Shown: positions 50,909 through 60,285 of the stretch, piece by piece
Layout: the number at the start of each line of letters is the position of its first letter
Numbering within the stretch: position 1 is the stretch's first letter
Assembly: GCA_963709655.1 (NCBI GenBank)
Contig: CAVPXF010000011.1
Span: 50,229 to 114,228 of the forward strand
Reading direction: 5' to 3'
Length of the DNA: 64,000 nucleotides
Source of the DNA: Roseiarcus sp963709655
GTDB lineage: Bacteria; Pseudomonadota; Alphaproteobacteria; Rhizobiales; Beijerinckiaceae
Notes under the pieces: generated by a model
What the model saw: the letters and a program-made list of their open reading frames with translations, nothing else
What the model was told of the DNA's origin: nothing
Databases searched by the model: none
Program-made: the position numbers and the translations under genes

Positions 50909-51388
50909 ATGCTGGGCGATCAACGGGTCATCGAATATCTGAATTCAGCGCTCAAGCACGAGCTGGCCGCGGTCAACCAGTACTGGCTGCATTACCGAAT
51001 CCTCGACAACTGGGGCTACAAGGATTTCGCCAAGACCTGGCGCGAAGAGTCGATCGAGGAGATGCACCACGCCGACAAGATCGTGGCGCGCATCCTGTTC
51101 CTCGACGGCCAGCCGAACATGCAGTCGCTCGACGCGTTGCGCATCGGCAAAAGCGTCAAGGAGATCATCGACTGCGACCTCGCGGCCGAAATGAGCGCCC
51201 GTGCGCTCTATCTCGACGCAGCGAAATATTGCGACGGCGTCAACGACCGGGTCACCCGGATCCTGTTCGAAGAGCTGACCTCCGACGAGGAAAAGCACAT
51301 CGACTTCCTCGAGGCGCAGCTCACCCTGATCGGCCAGCTCGGCGAGCCGCTCTACGCGCAAAAGCACGTGGGGAAGCTGGAAGAGTAG
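50909..51388 (+). CDS. bfr: Bacterioferritin
   Basis: 159-residue heme-containing ferritin subunit; 24 subunits form an iron-storage shell. Diiron ligands E18, E51, H54, E94, E127 and H130 and heme ligand M52 are at the same positions as in E. coli Bfr. GACGAGGACAAT lies ahead of the ATG. The end of a block with an iron transporter, HiPIPs and cytochromes suggests coordinated iron use. No bfd gene is visible. Confidence 0.96.
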   Translation: MLGDQRVIEYLNSALKHELAAVNQYWLHYRILDNWGYKDFAKTWREESIEEMHHADKIVARILFLDGQPNMQSLDALRIGKSVKEIIDCDLAAEMSARALYLDAAKYCDGVNDRVTRILFEELTSDEEKHIDFLEAQLTLIGQLGEPLYAQKHVGKLEE

Positions 51389-51429
51389 CTCGAAGAGCAG
51401 ACGGTAATAAAATGAGTTCGCGCTGCAAA

Positions 51430-51528
51430 CCCTCACCCTGCCGCTCCGCGGCCTCCCTCTCCCGGTGGGAGAGGGGCGTCCCCTTCCCCCTCGGGGGGAA
51501 GGTGGCCGCGCAAGCGGCCGGATGAGGG
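51430..51528. repeat. Intergenic palindromic repeat
   Basis: CCCTCACCCTGCCGC leads into the hairpin CCCTCTCCCGGTGGGAGAGG and ends GGCCGGATGAGGG. This is the style of widely dispersed intergenic repeats in proteobacteria. No second copy is seen in the window. Confidence 0.5.
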
Positions 51529-51626
51529 CTTGCGGCCGCTCGCTTTCCCGCCCCGCGTGTGTTAGGGCGGCCCGGATTTGGCCGGGGCGCTGGCGAGCGG
51601 CCGCCCGGCGGGCGATCGAGCACGAA

Positions 51627-52286
51627 ATGACGGACATATTTCAGGAAGTCGACGAGGAGGTCCGGCGCGACAAGGCGGCGGAGTTCTGGAAGAAATACCA
51701 GAACCTCATCATCGCAGGGGCGGTGTTGATCGTGCTCGCGGCGGCCGGCATTCGCTACTGGCAGTACGAGCAGGAGAAGGCCGCCGAGGCGGCGGGCGAT
51801 CAGTTTCAGGCGGCGATCGCGGCCTTCGACGCGGGCAAGCCGAAAGAGGCCTTTGGCGCCCTCGCCAGGATCGCAGCCGAGGCGCCCGGCGGCTATCGCG
51901 TCCTGGCGGAGATGACCGAAGCCGGGGCCAAGGCGTCGACCGATCCGACCGGATCGATCGCGGCCTTTCAGGCGATCGCCGGCAACGCCTCGGTCGATCC
52001 GCTGTTCCGCGACGCCGCCAAGCTGCGCGCGGCCTTCGTCGAGCTCACCGTCCCGGGCCAGTCGGCCGCGGGGACGGCGGACCTGACGACGCTCGCCGGG
52101 GCTGACGGCCCCTACCACCGCCTCGCGAGGCTGACGCTCGGCGCGCTGGCGATCAGCCGCGGCGACTACGACGACGCCGGCAAGGAGTTCGACGACGTGC
52201 TCGGGGACCCGGACGTGTCGCCGACCGAGCGCGGGCTCGCCGAGCGCTGGCTCGGCCTCGTCGCCTCGAACCGCCCGGGGAAGTGA
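51627..52286 (+). CDS. YfgM-like tetratricopeptide membrane protein
   Basis: 219 residues with one N-terminal transmembrane helix (about 25-43, NLIIAGAVLIVLAAAGI) and a periplasmic TPR-like domain. The start TDIFQEVDEEVRRDKAAEFWKKY is typical of the family found immediately before der in alphaproteobacteria. YfgM in E. coli associates with SecYEG and periplasmic chaperones. The stop is 10 bp before der, so the two form an operon. Confidence 0.85.
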   Translation: MTDIFQEVDEEVRRDKAAEFWKKYQNLIIAGAVLIVLAAAGIRYWQYEQEKAAEAAGDQFQAAIAAFDAGKPKEAFGALARIAAEAPGGYRVLAEMTEAGAKASTDPTGSIAAFQAIAGNASVDPLFRDAAKLRAAFVELTVPGQSAAGTADLTTLAGADGPYHRLARLTLGALAISRGDYDDAGKEFDDVLGDPDVSPTERGLAERWLGLVASNRPGK

Positions 52287-52296
52287 CCCTCATTCG

Positions 52297-53697
52297 ATGA
52301 GCAAGGTCGCGATCATCGGCCGGCCGAACGTCGGTAAGTCGACCTTGTTCAACCGGCTGGTCGGAAAGAAGCTCGCGCTGGTCGACGATCAGCCCGGCGT
52401 GACGCGCGACCGGCGGGAGGGGGAAGGGCGCCTCTACGACCTCGCCTTCACCGTGGTCGACACAGCCGGGCTCGAGGAGGGCGATCCCGAGACCCTGGCG
52501 GGGCGGATGCGGGCGCAGACCGAGACCGCGCTCGGCGACTGCGACGCGATCCTGTTCGTCATCGACGCCCGCACTGGGATCACCGGGACCGACCGGCATT
52601 TCGCCGCCGCGGTGCGCCGCGCCGGCAAGCCCATCATCGTCATCGCCAACAAGGCCGAGAGCGGGGCGGGGCGCGATGGCGCCTACGACGCCTTCGGCCT
52701 CGGCCTCGGCGACCCGATCGTCTTCTCCGCCGAGCACGGCGTGGGAATGGGCGAGCTCTACGACGCGCTCGCCGAAGCGCTGCCGCCCGCGGCCCGCCTC
52801 GATCCGGACGAGGAGGACGAGGGTGCAGCGCTGGTTCTCGGCGAGGAGGAGGACGGCAGCGAAGTCGACGCGACGAAACCGCTGCGCATCGCCGTGCTCG
52901 GCCGTCCCAACGCCGGCAAGTCGACGCTGCTCAACCGCATCCTCGGCGAGGACCGACTGTTGACCGGGCCCGAGCCCGGCATCACCCGCGACTCGATTTC
53001 GATCGAGACGGAGTGGCGCGGGCGGAAGCTCAAGCTGTTCGACACGGCGGGCCTCAGGCGCCGCTCCCGGGTGATCGAGAAGGTCGAGAAGCTCGCGGTC
53101 GCCGACGCGCTGCGCGCGGTGCGCTTCGCCGAGGTCGTGGTGCTGCTGCTCGACGCGACGATCCCGTTCGAGAAGCAGGACCTCACGCTCGCCGATCTCG
53201 TCGAGACGGAGGGCAGGGCGCTGGTCATCGGCCTCAACAAGTGGGACCTGATCGACAACAAGTCGGACAGGGCGCGGGAATTGCGCGAGGAGGCCGACCG
53301 GCTCCTGCCGCAGTTGCGCGGGACGCGCGTCGTACCCGTCTCGGGGCTGACCGGGGCGCATGTCGACAAGCTGCTCGAGGAGGTGGTCGCGACCCACGCA
53401 ATCTGGAATCTGCGCATCTCGACCGGGCGTCTCAACCGCTGGCTCGCGCCCGTCGTCGACGGAACGCCGCCCCCTGCCGTGTCGGGACGGCGGATCAAGA
53501 TCCGCTACATGACCCAGCCGAAGGCGCGCCCGCCGTTTTTCGTGCTGTTCGGCAATTCGGTCGAGCACATCCCGGAGAGCTACAAGCGCTACCTCGTCAA
53601 CGGCCTGCGCCAGACGTTCGGCCTAGTCGGCGTGCCGATCCGGCTCTCGATGCGCTCGGGCGGCGAGAATCCCTACGCGCGCAAGAAGCGACGCTGA
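52297..53697 (+). CDS. der: Ribosome biogenesis GTPase Der (EngA)
   Basis: 466 residues with two tandem GTPase domains and a C-terminal KH-like domain. First P-loop GRPNVGKST (residues 8-16), DTAGL, NKAE. Second P-loop GRPNAGKST (about 203), DTAGLRRRS, and NKWD. The C-terminus includes RIKIRYMTQPKARPP and NPYARKKR. Essential for 50S subunit maturation. Confidence 0.97.
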   Translation: MSKVAIIGRPNVGKSTLFNRLVGKKLALVDDQPGVTRDRREGEGRLYDLAFTVVDTAGLEEGDPETLAGRMRAQTETALGDCDAILFVIDARTGITGTDRHFAAAVRRAGKPIIVIANKAESGAGRDGAYDAFGLGLGDPIVFSAEHGVGMGELYDALAEALPPAARLDPDEEDEGAALVLGEEEDGSEVDATKPLRIAVLGRPNAGKSTLLNRILGEDRLLTGPEPGITRDSISIETEWRGRKLKLFDTAGLRRRSRVIEKVEKLAVADALRAVRFAEVVVLLLDATIPFEKQDLTLADLVETEGRALVIGLNKWDLIDNKSDRARELREEADRLLPQLRGTRVVPVSGLTGAHVDKLLEEVVATHAIWNLRISTGRLNRWLAPVVDGTPPPAVSGRRIKIRYMTQPKARPPFFVLFGNSVEHIPESYKRYLVNGLRQTFGLVGVPIRLSMRSGGENPYARKKRR

Positions 53698-53753
53698 CAG
53701 CAAGCGCGCGCCGGACTAAAAGGCGGGGTCTCCCCTTCGCCCGCGAGTCCGTC

Positions 53754-55466
53754 ATGGCCAGTCTCTCCGAGCCCCTGCCTCCCCGCACCGAACCGCCGAG
53801 CTTTCGCGAGACGCGCGATCTCCTCATCTCGCTCGACGACCGCTACATGGCCGCCAGGACCCAGGTCGTCTGGCCGCGGCCGGAGCGGTTCAACTGGGCG
53901 CTCGACTGGTTCGACGCCGAGCTCGCGGCGGACGACATGGTCGACAAGACCGCGCTGAAGGTGATCGGCGACACCGTCGAAGTCCGCAGCTTCGGCGAGC
54001 TCGCCCGGGAATCCTCGCGGCTCGCCAACGGCCTGCGCGGCATCGGGGCCAAGCGCGGCGACCGGCTCCTGATGATGCTCGGGACGACGCCGGAGCTGTG
54101 GGTGACGATGCTGGCGGCGATGAAGCTCGGACTCGTCCTGATCCCGGCGATGCCGCAGCTCGGGCCCGCCGATATCGCCGACCGGCTCGAGCGCGGCGGG
54201 GCGAACTACCTGGTGGCGCACGGCGCCGACGCCGAAAAGTTCGCGGAAGCCGGAGCTGAGGTTCAGCGCATCGCGGTCGGCGCGGCGCCGGAGGGCTGGC
54301 GGCCGTTCGCTTCGCTCCTCAATCCGAACGCGCGCTTCCTGCCCGACGGGCCGACCCGCGCCGACGACCCGATGCTGCTCTACTTCACCTCGGGCACGAC
54401 GGCGCGGGCAAAGCTCGTCGTCCACACCCACGCGAGCTATCCGATCGGCCATCTCTCGACCATGTACGGCCTGGGTCTCAAGCCCGGCGACGTCCATCTC
54501 AACATCTCCTCGCCCGGCTGGGCGAAGCACGCCTGGTCGAGCGTGTTTGCGCCCTGGAACGCAGGCGCGACCATCGTCGCGCTCGCCAAGAAATTCGAGC
54601 CGCGCGCCGCGCTCGACGCGCTCGTCGCCCACGGCGTCAGCACCTTCTGCGCGCCCCCGACCGTCTGGCGCATGCTGATCCAGGAGGATCTCAAGGCCTG
54701 GAAGGTCGGCTTGCGGGAGGTCGCATCGGCCGGCGAGCCGCTGAACCCCGAGGTGATCGATCAGGTCCGCCGCGCCTGGGGCCTGACGGTGCGCAACTCC
54801 TACGGCCAGACCGAGACGACGATGATGATCGCCAATTCCCCGGGGCAGAAGATCAAACCGGGCTCGATGGGCCGCGTCCTGCCGGGCTATCGCATCGCGC
54901 TTCTCGACGTCGAGGGGCTCGAGAGCGACCAGGGCGAGATCGCCATCCCCTTGCGGCCGCGCCCGGTCGGCCTGATGCGCGGCTACGCCGACGAGACGGG
55001 CGCGATCACGCCGGTCGAAGGCGAATACTACCGCACCGGCGACGTCGCCTCGCGCGACGCCGAGGACTTTATCACCTACATCGGCCGCGCCGACGACGTG
55101 TTCAAGTCGAGCGACTTCAGGCTGAGCCCGTTCGAGCTCGAGAGCGCGCTGATCGAGCACGAGGCGGTGGCGGAGGCGGCGGTGGTGCCGGCGCCCGATC
55201 CGCTGCGCTTCACCGCGGCCAAGGCCTATGTCGTGCTCGCGGCCGGCTACGCCCCGACCGCCGAGACGGCGGGCTCGATCTTCGCCCACGTGCGTGAGCG
55301 CCTGTCGCCCTATAAGCGGGTGCGGCGGATCGAGTTCGGCGAATTGCCGAAGACCGCGTCGGGAAAGATCCGGCGGGTCGAGCTGCGCGGCCGCGAGACG
55401 GAGCTCGCCGAAAAGGGCGAGCGGTCGCCGCGCGAGTTCCGGATCGAGGATTTCGCGGAGGAGTGA
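53754..55466 (+). CDS. AMP-forming acyl-CoA synthetase
   Basis: 570-residue member of the ANL superfamily. Core motifs: YFTSGTTARAKLVVHTH (P-loop), NSYGQTET, YYRTGDVA and YIGRADDVFKSSDFR, with the catalytic lysine in PKTASGKIRR near the C-terminus. It activates a carboxylate as acyl-adenylate and transfers it to CoA. The medium-chain/acetyl type is plausible; the substrate is not determined. The ATG at 53754 is chosen because family similarity begins there. It lies 56 bp after der. Confidence 0.9.
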   Translation: MASLSEPLPPRTEPPSFRETRDLLISLDDRYMAARTQVVWPRPERFNWALDWFDAELAADDMVDKTALKVIGDTVEVRSFGELARESSRLANGLRGIGAKRGDRLLMMLGTTPELWVTMLAAMKLGLVLIPAMPQLGPADIADRLERGGANYLVAHGADAEKFAEAGAEVQRIAVGAAPEGWRPFASLLNPNARFLPDGPTRADDPMLLYFTSGTTARAKLVVHTHASYPIGHLSTMYGLGLKPGDVHLNISSPGWAKHAWSSVFAPWNAGATIVALAKKFEPRAALDALVAHGVSTFCAPPTVWRMLIQEDLKAWKVGLREVASAGEPLNPEVIDQVRRAWGLTVRNSYGQTETTMMIANSPGQKIKPGSMGRVLPGYRIALLDVEGLESDQGEIAIPLRPRPVGLMRGYADETGAITPVEGEYYRTGDVASRDAEDFITYIGRADDVFKSSDFRLSPFELESALIEHEAVAEAAVVPAPDPLRFTAAKAYVVLAAGYAPTAETAGSIFAHVRERLSPYKRVRRIEFGELPKTASGKIRRVELRGRETELAEKGERSPREFRIEDFAEE

Positions 55467-55839
55467 GGCGGCGGCGCTCCAGGCGGCCGTTTAGCGCCGT
55501 TTATCGACCGGCTCCAGAAATATCAGGGGCTTGCGACCCGTCTTAGCGACGGCGACGTTGACGGCCTGCGCGAACGCGAGGCCGCGGTTATACACACAAA
55601 TAGTGTGTATAAAGATCGCGCTTCGCCGGTCGGCGCCCGGCGCGCGAGAGACGGTCGGATGCGACGATCCTGGAGTCGCTCCCCCGCAGAGGATCACGCC
55701 GTCCCCTCGGTCGTCGATTCCACGACGCGCGGCGCAGCAATCGTTGTCAACGGTCTACGCGAAAATGCCGAAGCCATAACAGGCCGTCGAAGCCCCTGCG
55801 GGGCGGCCGGAAAGCCGCTCGCAGGCGCGCCGCTGGCGG
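55467..55839. other. Intergenic region with a segment repeated near 59.6 kb
   Basis: 373 bp, no supported gene. GGTCTACGCGAAAATGCCGA starts at 55752; a near-identical stretch starts at 59592. A small palindrome, TACACACAAATAGTGTGTA, lies near 55591-55609. Confidence 0.5.
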
Positions 55840-56914
55840 TCAAACCTCCTTGATCTGGCTGACCATTTTCGAGCAGAAAACCGCAAGCAACTCTTCGTGG
55901 ATGCCGATGCAATCGGTCTCGTTGGATTTCTTGATGACCGCCAGGGGCGAGGTGCTCTTCAATTCGTCGTTCACTTCCTGCGCGAGCGATTTCAGGAAGG
56001 TGTACGCGTTCGTACCTTTCAGCTTGATCTCCAGCTTATGGGCGTGCCCGACGCCGGGCGCTCCAGTACTCCCGAAAAACCATTTGTGCCGCTCGTAGGA
56101 AGACGGCCCCTGAGCGATGGTCGGCGTCCCCGCGTGCTTCTTTGTCACGAAGTCCTTCTCGCCCTCGCTGACCAGGCGGAACAGCGACACCGCGCCGCTG
56201 CCGCCGCCATAGGTGTTGATCGCGTTGTAATCGGCGAGCCGGCCGGCCACGTTCGGGATCTCCTTGATCCAATAATTGGCCAGCCCCTCGAGGGTGGTCC
56301 ATTTCGAAGTCGTTCGCCTTGTAGGACCCGTCGTCGTCGGTGAGGTTCCCCAACGCGATCTGGTTGGCCAGGGCCGCATTGGCGTTTTTCGTGTCGACCG
56401 CGTGCTTGTGGTTCTGGTTGAATTGGCAAAACGGCGTTTCGGCGAGGTAGGGCCCGATGACGGCGGTCAGCAGCGCCACATAGCCCGAGACCTGCGTCGG
56501 CGTGATCAGCAAGCTCGCAAGATGGGTCTGCCCGACGCCGTGCTTCGCGTATTGGTCGAGTGTCGGCACGGTGTTGGCGCCTTGCCCGGTCGTCCAATAG
56601 GCTTGGCGCGTCGCCTGCTCGTTCGTCAGTTGCTGCTGGCCGCGGACCGCCATGGTGTTGGTCCAGTGGTTGTCCACCGCCTGATAAACGTGGTTGAGCT
56701 TCGGCTGACCCACAAGATTAGCCGGAATTGTCGCGTAGATAGTGGTAATGCCCTGTTGGATCGTTGGGCCTCCCATTGCGCGCTGACAGGCCTGAAAGAT
56801 CGCCACGTTGGGCTTGGACTTGTAGTAGGCCGCGACGCCCTGGAGAAATCGAGTCTGCGAGAGGTTGGCGGCGTCAAAGTAGTTGTTTGTCTGATTGAAT
56901 GCCTGGAACGTCAT
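55840..56914 (-). pseudogene. Unknown ~358-residue protein interrupted by one frameshift
   Basis: The ATG at 56914 has GGAGAG upstream. The first frame begins MTFQAFNQTNNYFDAANLSQ and continues to YKANDFEMD. The second frame resumes TLEGLANYWIKEIPNVAGRL and ends SKMVSQIKEV. The shift lies at about 56297-56305. Soluble, rich in Asn, Gln and Thr, no signal peptide. Not recognised. One base of difference would give a single open frame, so this may be an intact gene with a sequence error. Confidence 0.6.
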
Positions 56915-57101
56915 GGTCCTGGCTCTCCTTTCGGCCGCGCAATGCCGGCCGCCCTATCTGATCAGGAAATGTACGCCCCGCCTTCATCTGACGGCGGACG
57001 GTGGCGAAAAGCGCTTGCGGCCGCTTCAGCCTTGCGGAAGTCTGCCGGAAGGGACGCTTTTTGCAAGGCCCAATTCAGGATCAATCATAGCAGAGGCGCA
57101 A

Positions 57102-57317
57102 TCATGCGACGCAGAACGTTCCTCACCGGCGTGGCGATCGCCGCCGCGCCTTCGCTGCCCCGACCAGCCGACGCCGCCGGCGCCTCGATGGCGCAGACAT
57201 TCGCCGATGCGCTGAACGCCCACGATATTGGCGCCTTCGCGGCCCTCTTCGCCGACGATTACGTCAACCACCAGCACAGCGCCGCGGCGCCGCCGCCGCC
57301 GGCCGGCCTGTCGGCGA
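57102..57317 (+). repeat. 216-bp perfect direct repeat, copy 1 (truncated gene start)
   Basis: Identical to 59767-59982. It begins two bases before the start codon of the SnoaL-like gene and ends inside it after GGCCTGTCGGCGA. Perfect identity implies a very recent duplication or gene conversion. Confidence 0.95.
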
Positions 57318-57624
57318 CGGCGACGGCGCGCTGCCGGTGGCGCAGGACCTGCGCGTCTCGCGCCTCGTCACCGACCGGACGGGAACTCATGTCTACAAGC
57401 CGCGCGCGGAAGGCTACGGCGTCTATGTCTTCGTGGCCGAGGGCGCGGCGACCGTCGACGGCGTCGCGCTCGCGCGGCGCGACAGCCTCGGCGTCAGCGG
57501 CGCCGGAAAGGTGGAGATCGAAGTCGCCGACAGCTCGGACCTGTTCTTCGTCGAAACAATCCTGATCGATGACGCGCGCGCCAGGCAGTGGGAAGCGGCG
57601 CACGGCGAGGACGTCCACCACTGA
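57104..57624 (+). pseudogene. Chimera: 5' end of a SnoaL-like gene joined to a pirin-like C-terminus
   Basis: Codons from 57104 match the Tat-signal and first domain part of the intact SnoaL-like gene at 59769. From about 57318 the DNA encodes, in a different frame, ALPVAQDLRVSRLVTDRTG, then VYVFVAEGAATVDG and LFFVETILID, the C-terminal cupin of a pirin/YhaK-type protein. The join is out of frame, so the 5' frame reads into nonsense and no full product is made unless the pirin part starts internally (GTG at 57337). Confidence 0.8.
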
Positions 57625-57706
57625 ACGACTTTGATCTTGGACCCATCCGCCGGCGCCGCGGCGCCAACGCGGCGCCATGCGCGCCCGACCGAAAGGGACT
57701 CTGACC

Positions 57707-58315
57707 ATGCCGCTGATGGATGTTTGCTACGCCGCCGGCGCCCTCGACAAGGCGACCAAAGCCGACCTTGCGCGGCGCCTCACGGACGTGTTGATCAAGA
57801 TGGAGGGCGGCGCCGACACGCGCGGCGGCCGCGCCTTCGCCTGGGTCTTCTTCACCGCCTTCGCCGCCGACGACTGGTGGATCGGCGGGCGGGCCGACGA
57901 CCAATATGTGACCGCCCGCGACAAGTTCCTGGTCAATGTCTGGATCCCGGAGGGATACATGAACGCGGCCCACAAGAACGAGGTCCATGCCTGGGTCGCT
58001 GAGGCCATCGCGCAAGCGACGGGCGCGTCCGATCCAGCCGCCAGCATCCTGACCGTCATCAACGAGGTGACGGAGGGCGACTGGGGCGACGCGGGGCGCC
58101 CGATCAGTCTCGAATCCATCGCCGCCACGGTCGGCCAACCGCAGGATGGACCGCGGATGCGCTGGTCGCGCGCGTATTTCGAGGCCAAGGCCCGCGCCAG
58201 GGCGGCGGCCGGCTACCCGGTCGACGCCGGCGGCCTGCCGCCATCCCTGCATACGACCGGCGCCGGGCGAGAGACCCAGTCGAATCCGGCGCCAACGGCG
58301 GCTTCGCCGTCCTGA
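57707..58315 (+). CDS. Tautomerase-superfamily protein
   Basis: 202 residues. Met is followed by Pro, the catalytic Pro1 of the 4-oxalocrotonate tautomerase superfamily, in MPLMDVCYAAGAL. DLARRLTDVLIKMEGGAD and FLVNVWIPEGYM fit a tandem beta-alpha-beta fold. The C-terminal ~40 residues are Pro/Ala-rich. AAAGGGACTCTGACC leads the ATG. Substrate unknown. It lies between the pirin-like fragment and an IS4 fragment. Confidence 0.78.
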   Translation: MPLMDVCYAAGALDKATKADLARRLTDVLIKMEGGADTRGGRAFAWVFFTAFAADDWWIGGRADDQYVTARDKFLVNVWIPEGYMNAAHKNEVHAWVAEAIAQATGASDPAASILTVINEVTEGDWGDAGRPISLESIAATVGQPQDGPRMRWSRAYFEAKARARAAAGYPVDAGGLPPSLHTTGAGRETQSNPAPTAASPS

Positions 58316-58354
58316 ATCCCTCGGCCATCAACCTGCAACTCGAGAGGGTCGTTG

Positions 58355-59159
58355 AGTCGTCTACAAAGCCGAACTCACCGGTCGGCGCAACGAGTTCGAG
58401 GACCTTTGCCTGGCCCGACTGAAGGAAGCGCTGCCCGAGGGCGTGCGCGTAACGATCCTCGCCGATCGCGGCTTCGCCGACGTGCGGTTGATGGAATTCT
58501 TGCGCGAACTCGGCTTCGACTACGTGATCCGGTTTCGCGGCGACACGTTCGTGGCCGCCGCCGACGGCGAAACTCGCAAGGCGGCTCAATGGGTCGGCGC
58601 CGGGGGCCGGGCGCGAAAGCTTACCGGGGCGAAGTTGACCAGGGAAGGCTTCGAGGTCGGCGCCTGCGTCTGCGTGCACGCCAAGGGCATGAAGGAGGCT
58701 TGGCATCTGGCCGCCAGCGACGGCGCCAAGTCGGCCACGGCGATCATCGGCCTCTACGCCAAGCGCTGGACGATCGAACCGAGCTTTCGCGACACCAAGG
58801 ACCTGCGCTTCGGCATGGGCATGGCCGAGTTGAGAATCGCCGACCCGATGCGGCGCGACCGACTGCTGTTTCTCAACGCGCTCGCCATCCTGCTGCTCAC
58901 TTTGCTCGGCGCCGCCGGCGAGAGCCTCGGCATGGACAAGGACTTGCGAACCAGCACGACCAAGCGCCGAACCCACTCCCTGTTCCGTCAAGGGTGCATG
59001 TGGTTCGGGCTCATCCCCAACATGCCCGAGCCCCGCCTCCGACCCCTCCTCATCAGATTCTGGAGAAATGATCAATCAAAACAGCCTCCTAGCCAGCGCC
59101 CTAACTGCCGCCGAAAAATGAGGGGATTCATGAGGGATCGCATGCATAAACGCAACTGA
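58355..59159 (+). pseudogene. IS4-family transposase, 5'-truncated
   Basis: The open frame starts abruptly at VYKAELTGRRNEFEDLCLAR and continues through ILADRGFADV (second catalytic Asp region) and YAKRWTIEPSFRDTKD, the YREK signature of IS4 (Y, R, E, K). The N-terminal third with the first Asp is missing. No left inverted repeat is found. The fragment ends at 59159 in a basic tail. Confidence 0.88.
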
Positions 59160-59232
59160 TGATCAGTAAGGGATGGCGTTTTGCGCTGCCGTCCGGAGCG
59201 AATCATCGCACAGTTACAATAGGAGGACCCTG

Positions 59233-59583
59233 ATGATGTCGAAGACTCTTCGCCTTGTCTTAACTACCGCTGGGCTCGCAATGACCGCGGCGCCAACCCA
59301 GGCGATGCCGTTTCTGTCATCCGCCGACAGATCGCCCATGATTATGCAGGTCGCCAATGGATGCGGCCCGGGCCGCTATCGGGGACCCGGCGGCGCCTGT
59401 CATCCCTTCGGGCGCGGGCCGTACCCAGGCGGATATTGGGGACCCTATCGATATCCTTATGGGGCGCCCTATCGATTTGTTTATGGCGGAAACGGCTGCC
59501 CGCCGGGCTATTGGCGCGGACCGTGGGGCCATTGCCGCAACACGCCCTATCACGGACGGCTGCCTGGCGGCGGCTGGCAATAG
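59233..59583 (+). CDS. Secreted Gly/Pro/Tyr-rich protein (GCG_CRPN-type)
   Basis: 116 residues. AGGAGG lies six bases before the ATG at 59233. The signal peptide is TLRLVLTTAGLAMTAAPTQA. The mature protein has two similar motifs, GCGPGRYRGPGGACHPFG and GCPPGYWRGPWGHC, the GCG-type motif of this family, with Pro/Tyr/Gly repeats between. Function unknown; probably cell-surface. It follows the IS4 fragment. Confidence 0.8.
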   Translation: MMSKTLRLVLTTAGLAMTAAPTQAMPFLSSADRSPMIMQVANGCGPGRYRGPGGACHPFGRGPYPGGYWGPYRYPYGAPYRFVYGGNGCPPGYWRGPWGHCRNTPYHGRLPGGGWQ

Positions 59584-59689
59584 CCCCGAGGGGTCTACGC
59601 GAAGATGCCGAAGCCGCCGCAATAAGGCGGCGCGCGCGCCGCGCGATCGGGCTACACTGGCGGCGGAGGGCGGTGTCCATTCGCTGCCC

Positions 59690-59743
59690 TTGTAGGGCCG
59701 GGTCGATGACCCGGCCGGCGCGGTCATCGACCGCGCCCTACAA
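59690..59743. repeat. REP-like palindrome TTGTAGGGC ... GCCCTACAA
   Basis: Outer arms TTGTAGGGC and GCCCTACAA enclose two inner stems, GGGTCGATGACCC and GCGGTCATCGACCGC. The layout (GTAG, stem, stem, CTAC) is the same as in the tandem array at 60657-61057. Confidence 0.7.
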
Positions 59744-59766
59744 CGCCCTCGCCGCCGATGGAGCTC

Positions 59767-59982
59767 TCATGCGACGCAGAACGTTCCTCACCGGCGTGGC
59801 GATCGCCGCCGCGCCTTCGCTGCCCCGACCAGCCGACGCCGCCGGCGCCTCGATGGCGCAGACATTCGCCGATGCGCTGAACGCCCACGATATTGGCGCC
59901 TTCGCGGCCCTCTTCGCCGACGATTACGTCAACCACCAGCACAGCGCCGCGGCGCCGCCGCCGCCGGCCGGCCTGTCGGCGA
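59767..59982 (+). repeat. 216-bp perfect direct repeat, copy 2 (intact gene)
   Basis: Partner of 57102-57317. Here the sequence continues uninterrupted into the rest of the SnoaL-like gene, so this copy is probably the source. Confidence 0.95.
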
Positions 59983-60251
59983 AGCAGGCGACGGTCGCCT
60001 TCTTCGCCGCGCGGCTGAAGGGGCTGCCCGATTTGAAGGTCACGATCCAGACGAGCCTCGCCGAGGACGACCGGGTCGCGGCGAGCTTTCTCTATGAAGG
60101 CCGCCAGGAGGGCGTCTATTATGGCGTCCAGCCGACCGGCAGGCGGCTCGCCTTCACGTCCTGTGATATCTTTCGCATCGCCGATGGGCGGATCGCCGAG
60201 CATTGGGGTATGGGTGACATTGCCGGGGTTGTCGCGCAATTGAAGGGATAG
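59769..60251 (+). CDS. Exported SnoaL-like (ester cyclase-type) protein
   Basis: 160 residues. The N-terminal signal MRRRTFLTGVAIAAAPSLPRPADA carries an arginine run typical of Tat substrates. The SnoaL/NTF2-like domain has FADALNAHDIGAFAALFADDYVNH, QATVAFFAARLKGLPDLKVTI and GRIAEHWGMGD near the end. Such proteins are polyketide cyclases or of unknown catalysis. Its first 214 bases are duplicated at 57104. Confidence 0.85.
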   Translation: MRRRTFLTGVAIAAAPSLPRPADAAGASMAQTFADALNAHDIGAFAALFADDYVNHQHSAAAPPPPAGLSAKQATVAFFAARLKGLPDLKVTIQTSLAEDDRVAASFLYEGRQEGVYYGVQPTGRRLAFTSCDIFRIADGRIAEHWGMGDIAGVVAQLKG

Positions 60252-60285
60252 GCCTTCGGCCCGGCAATTCGGTCGGAGGGGCTCG

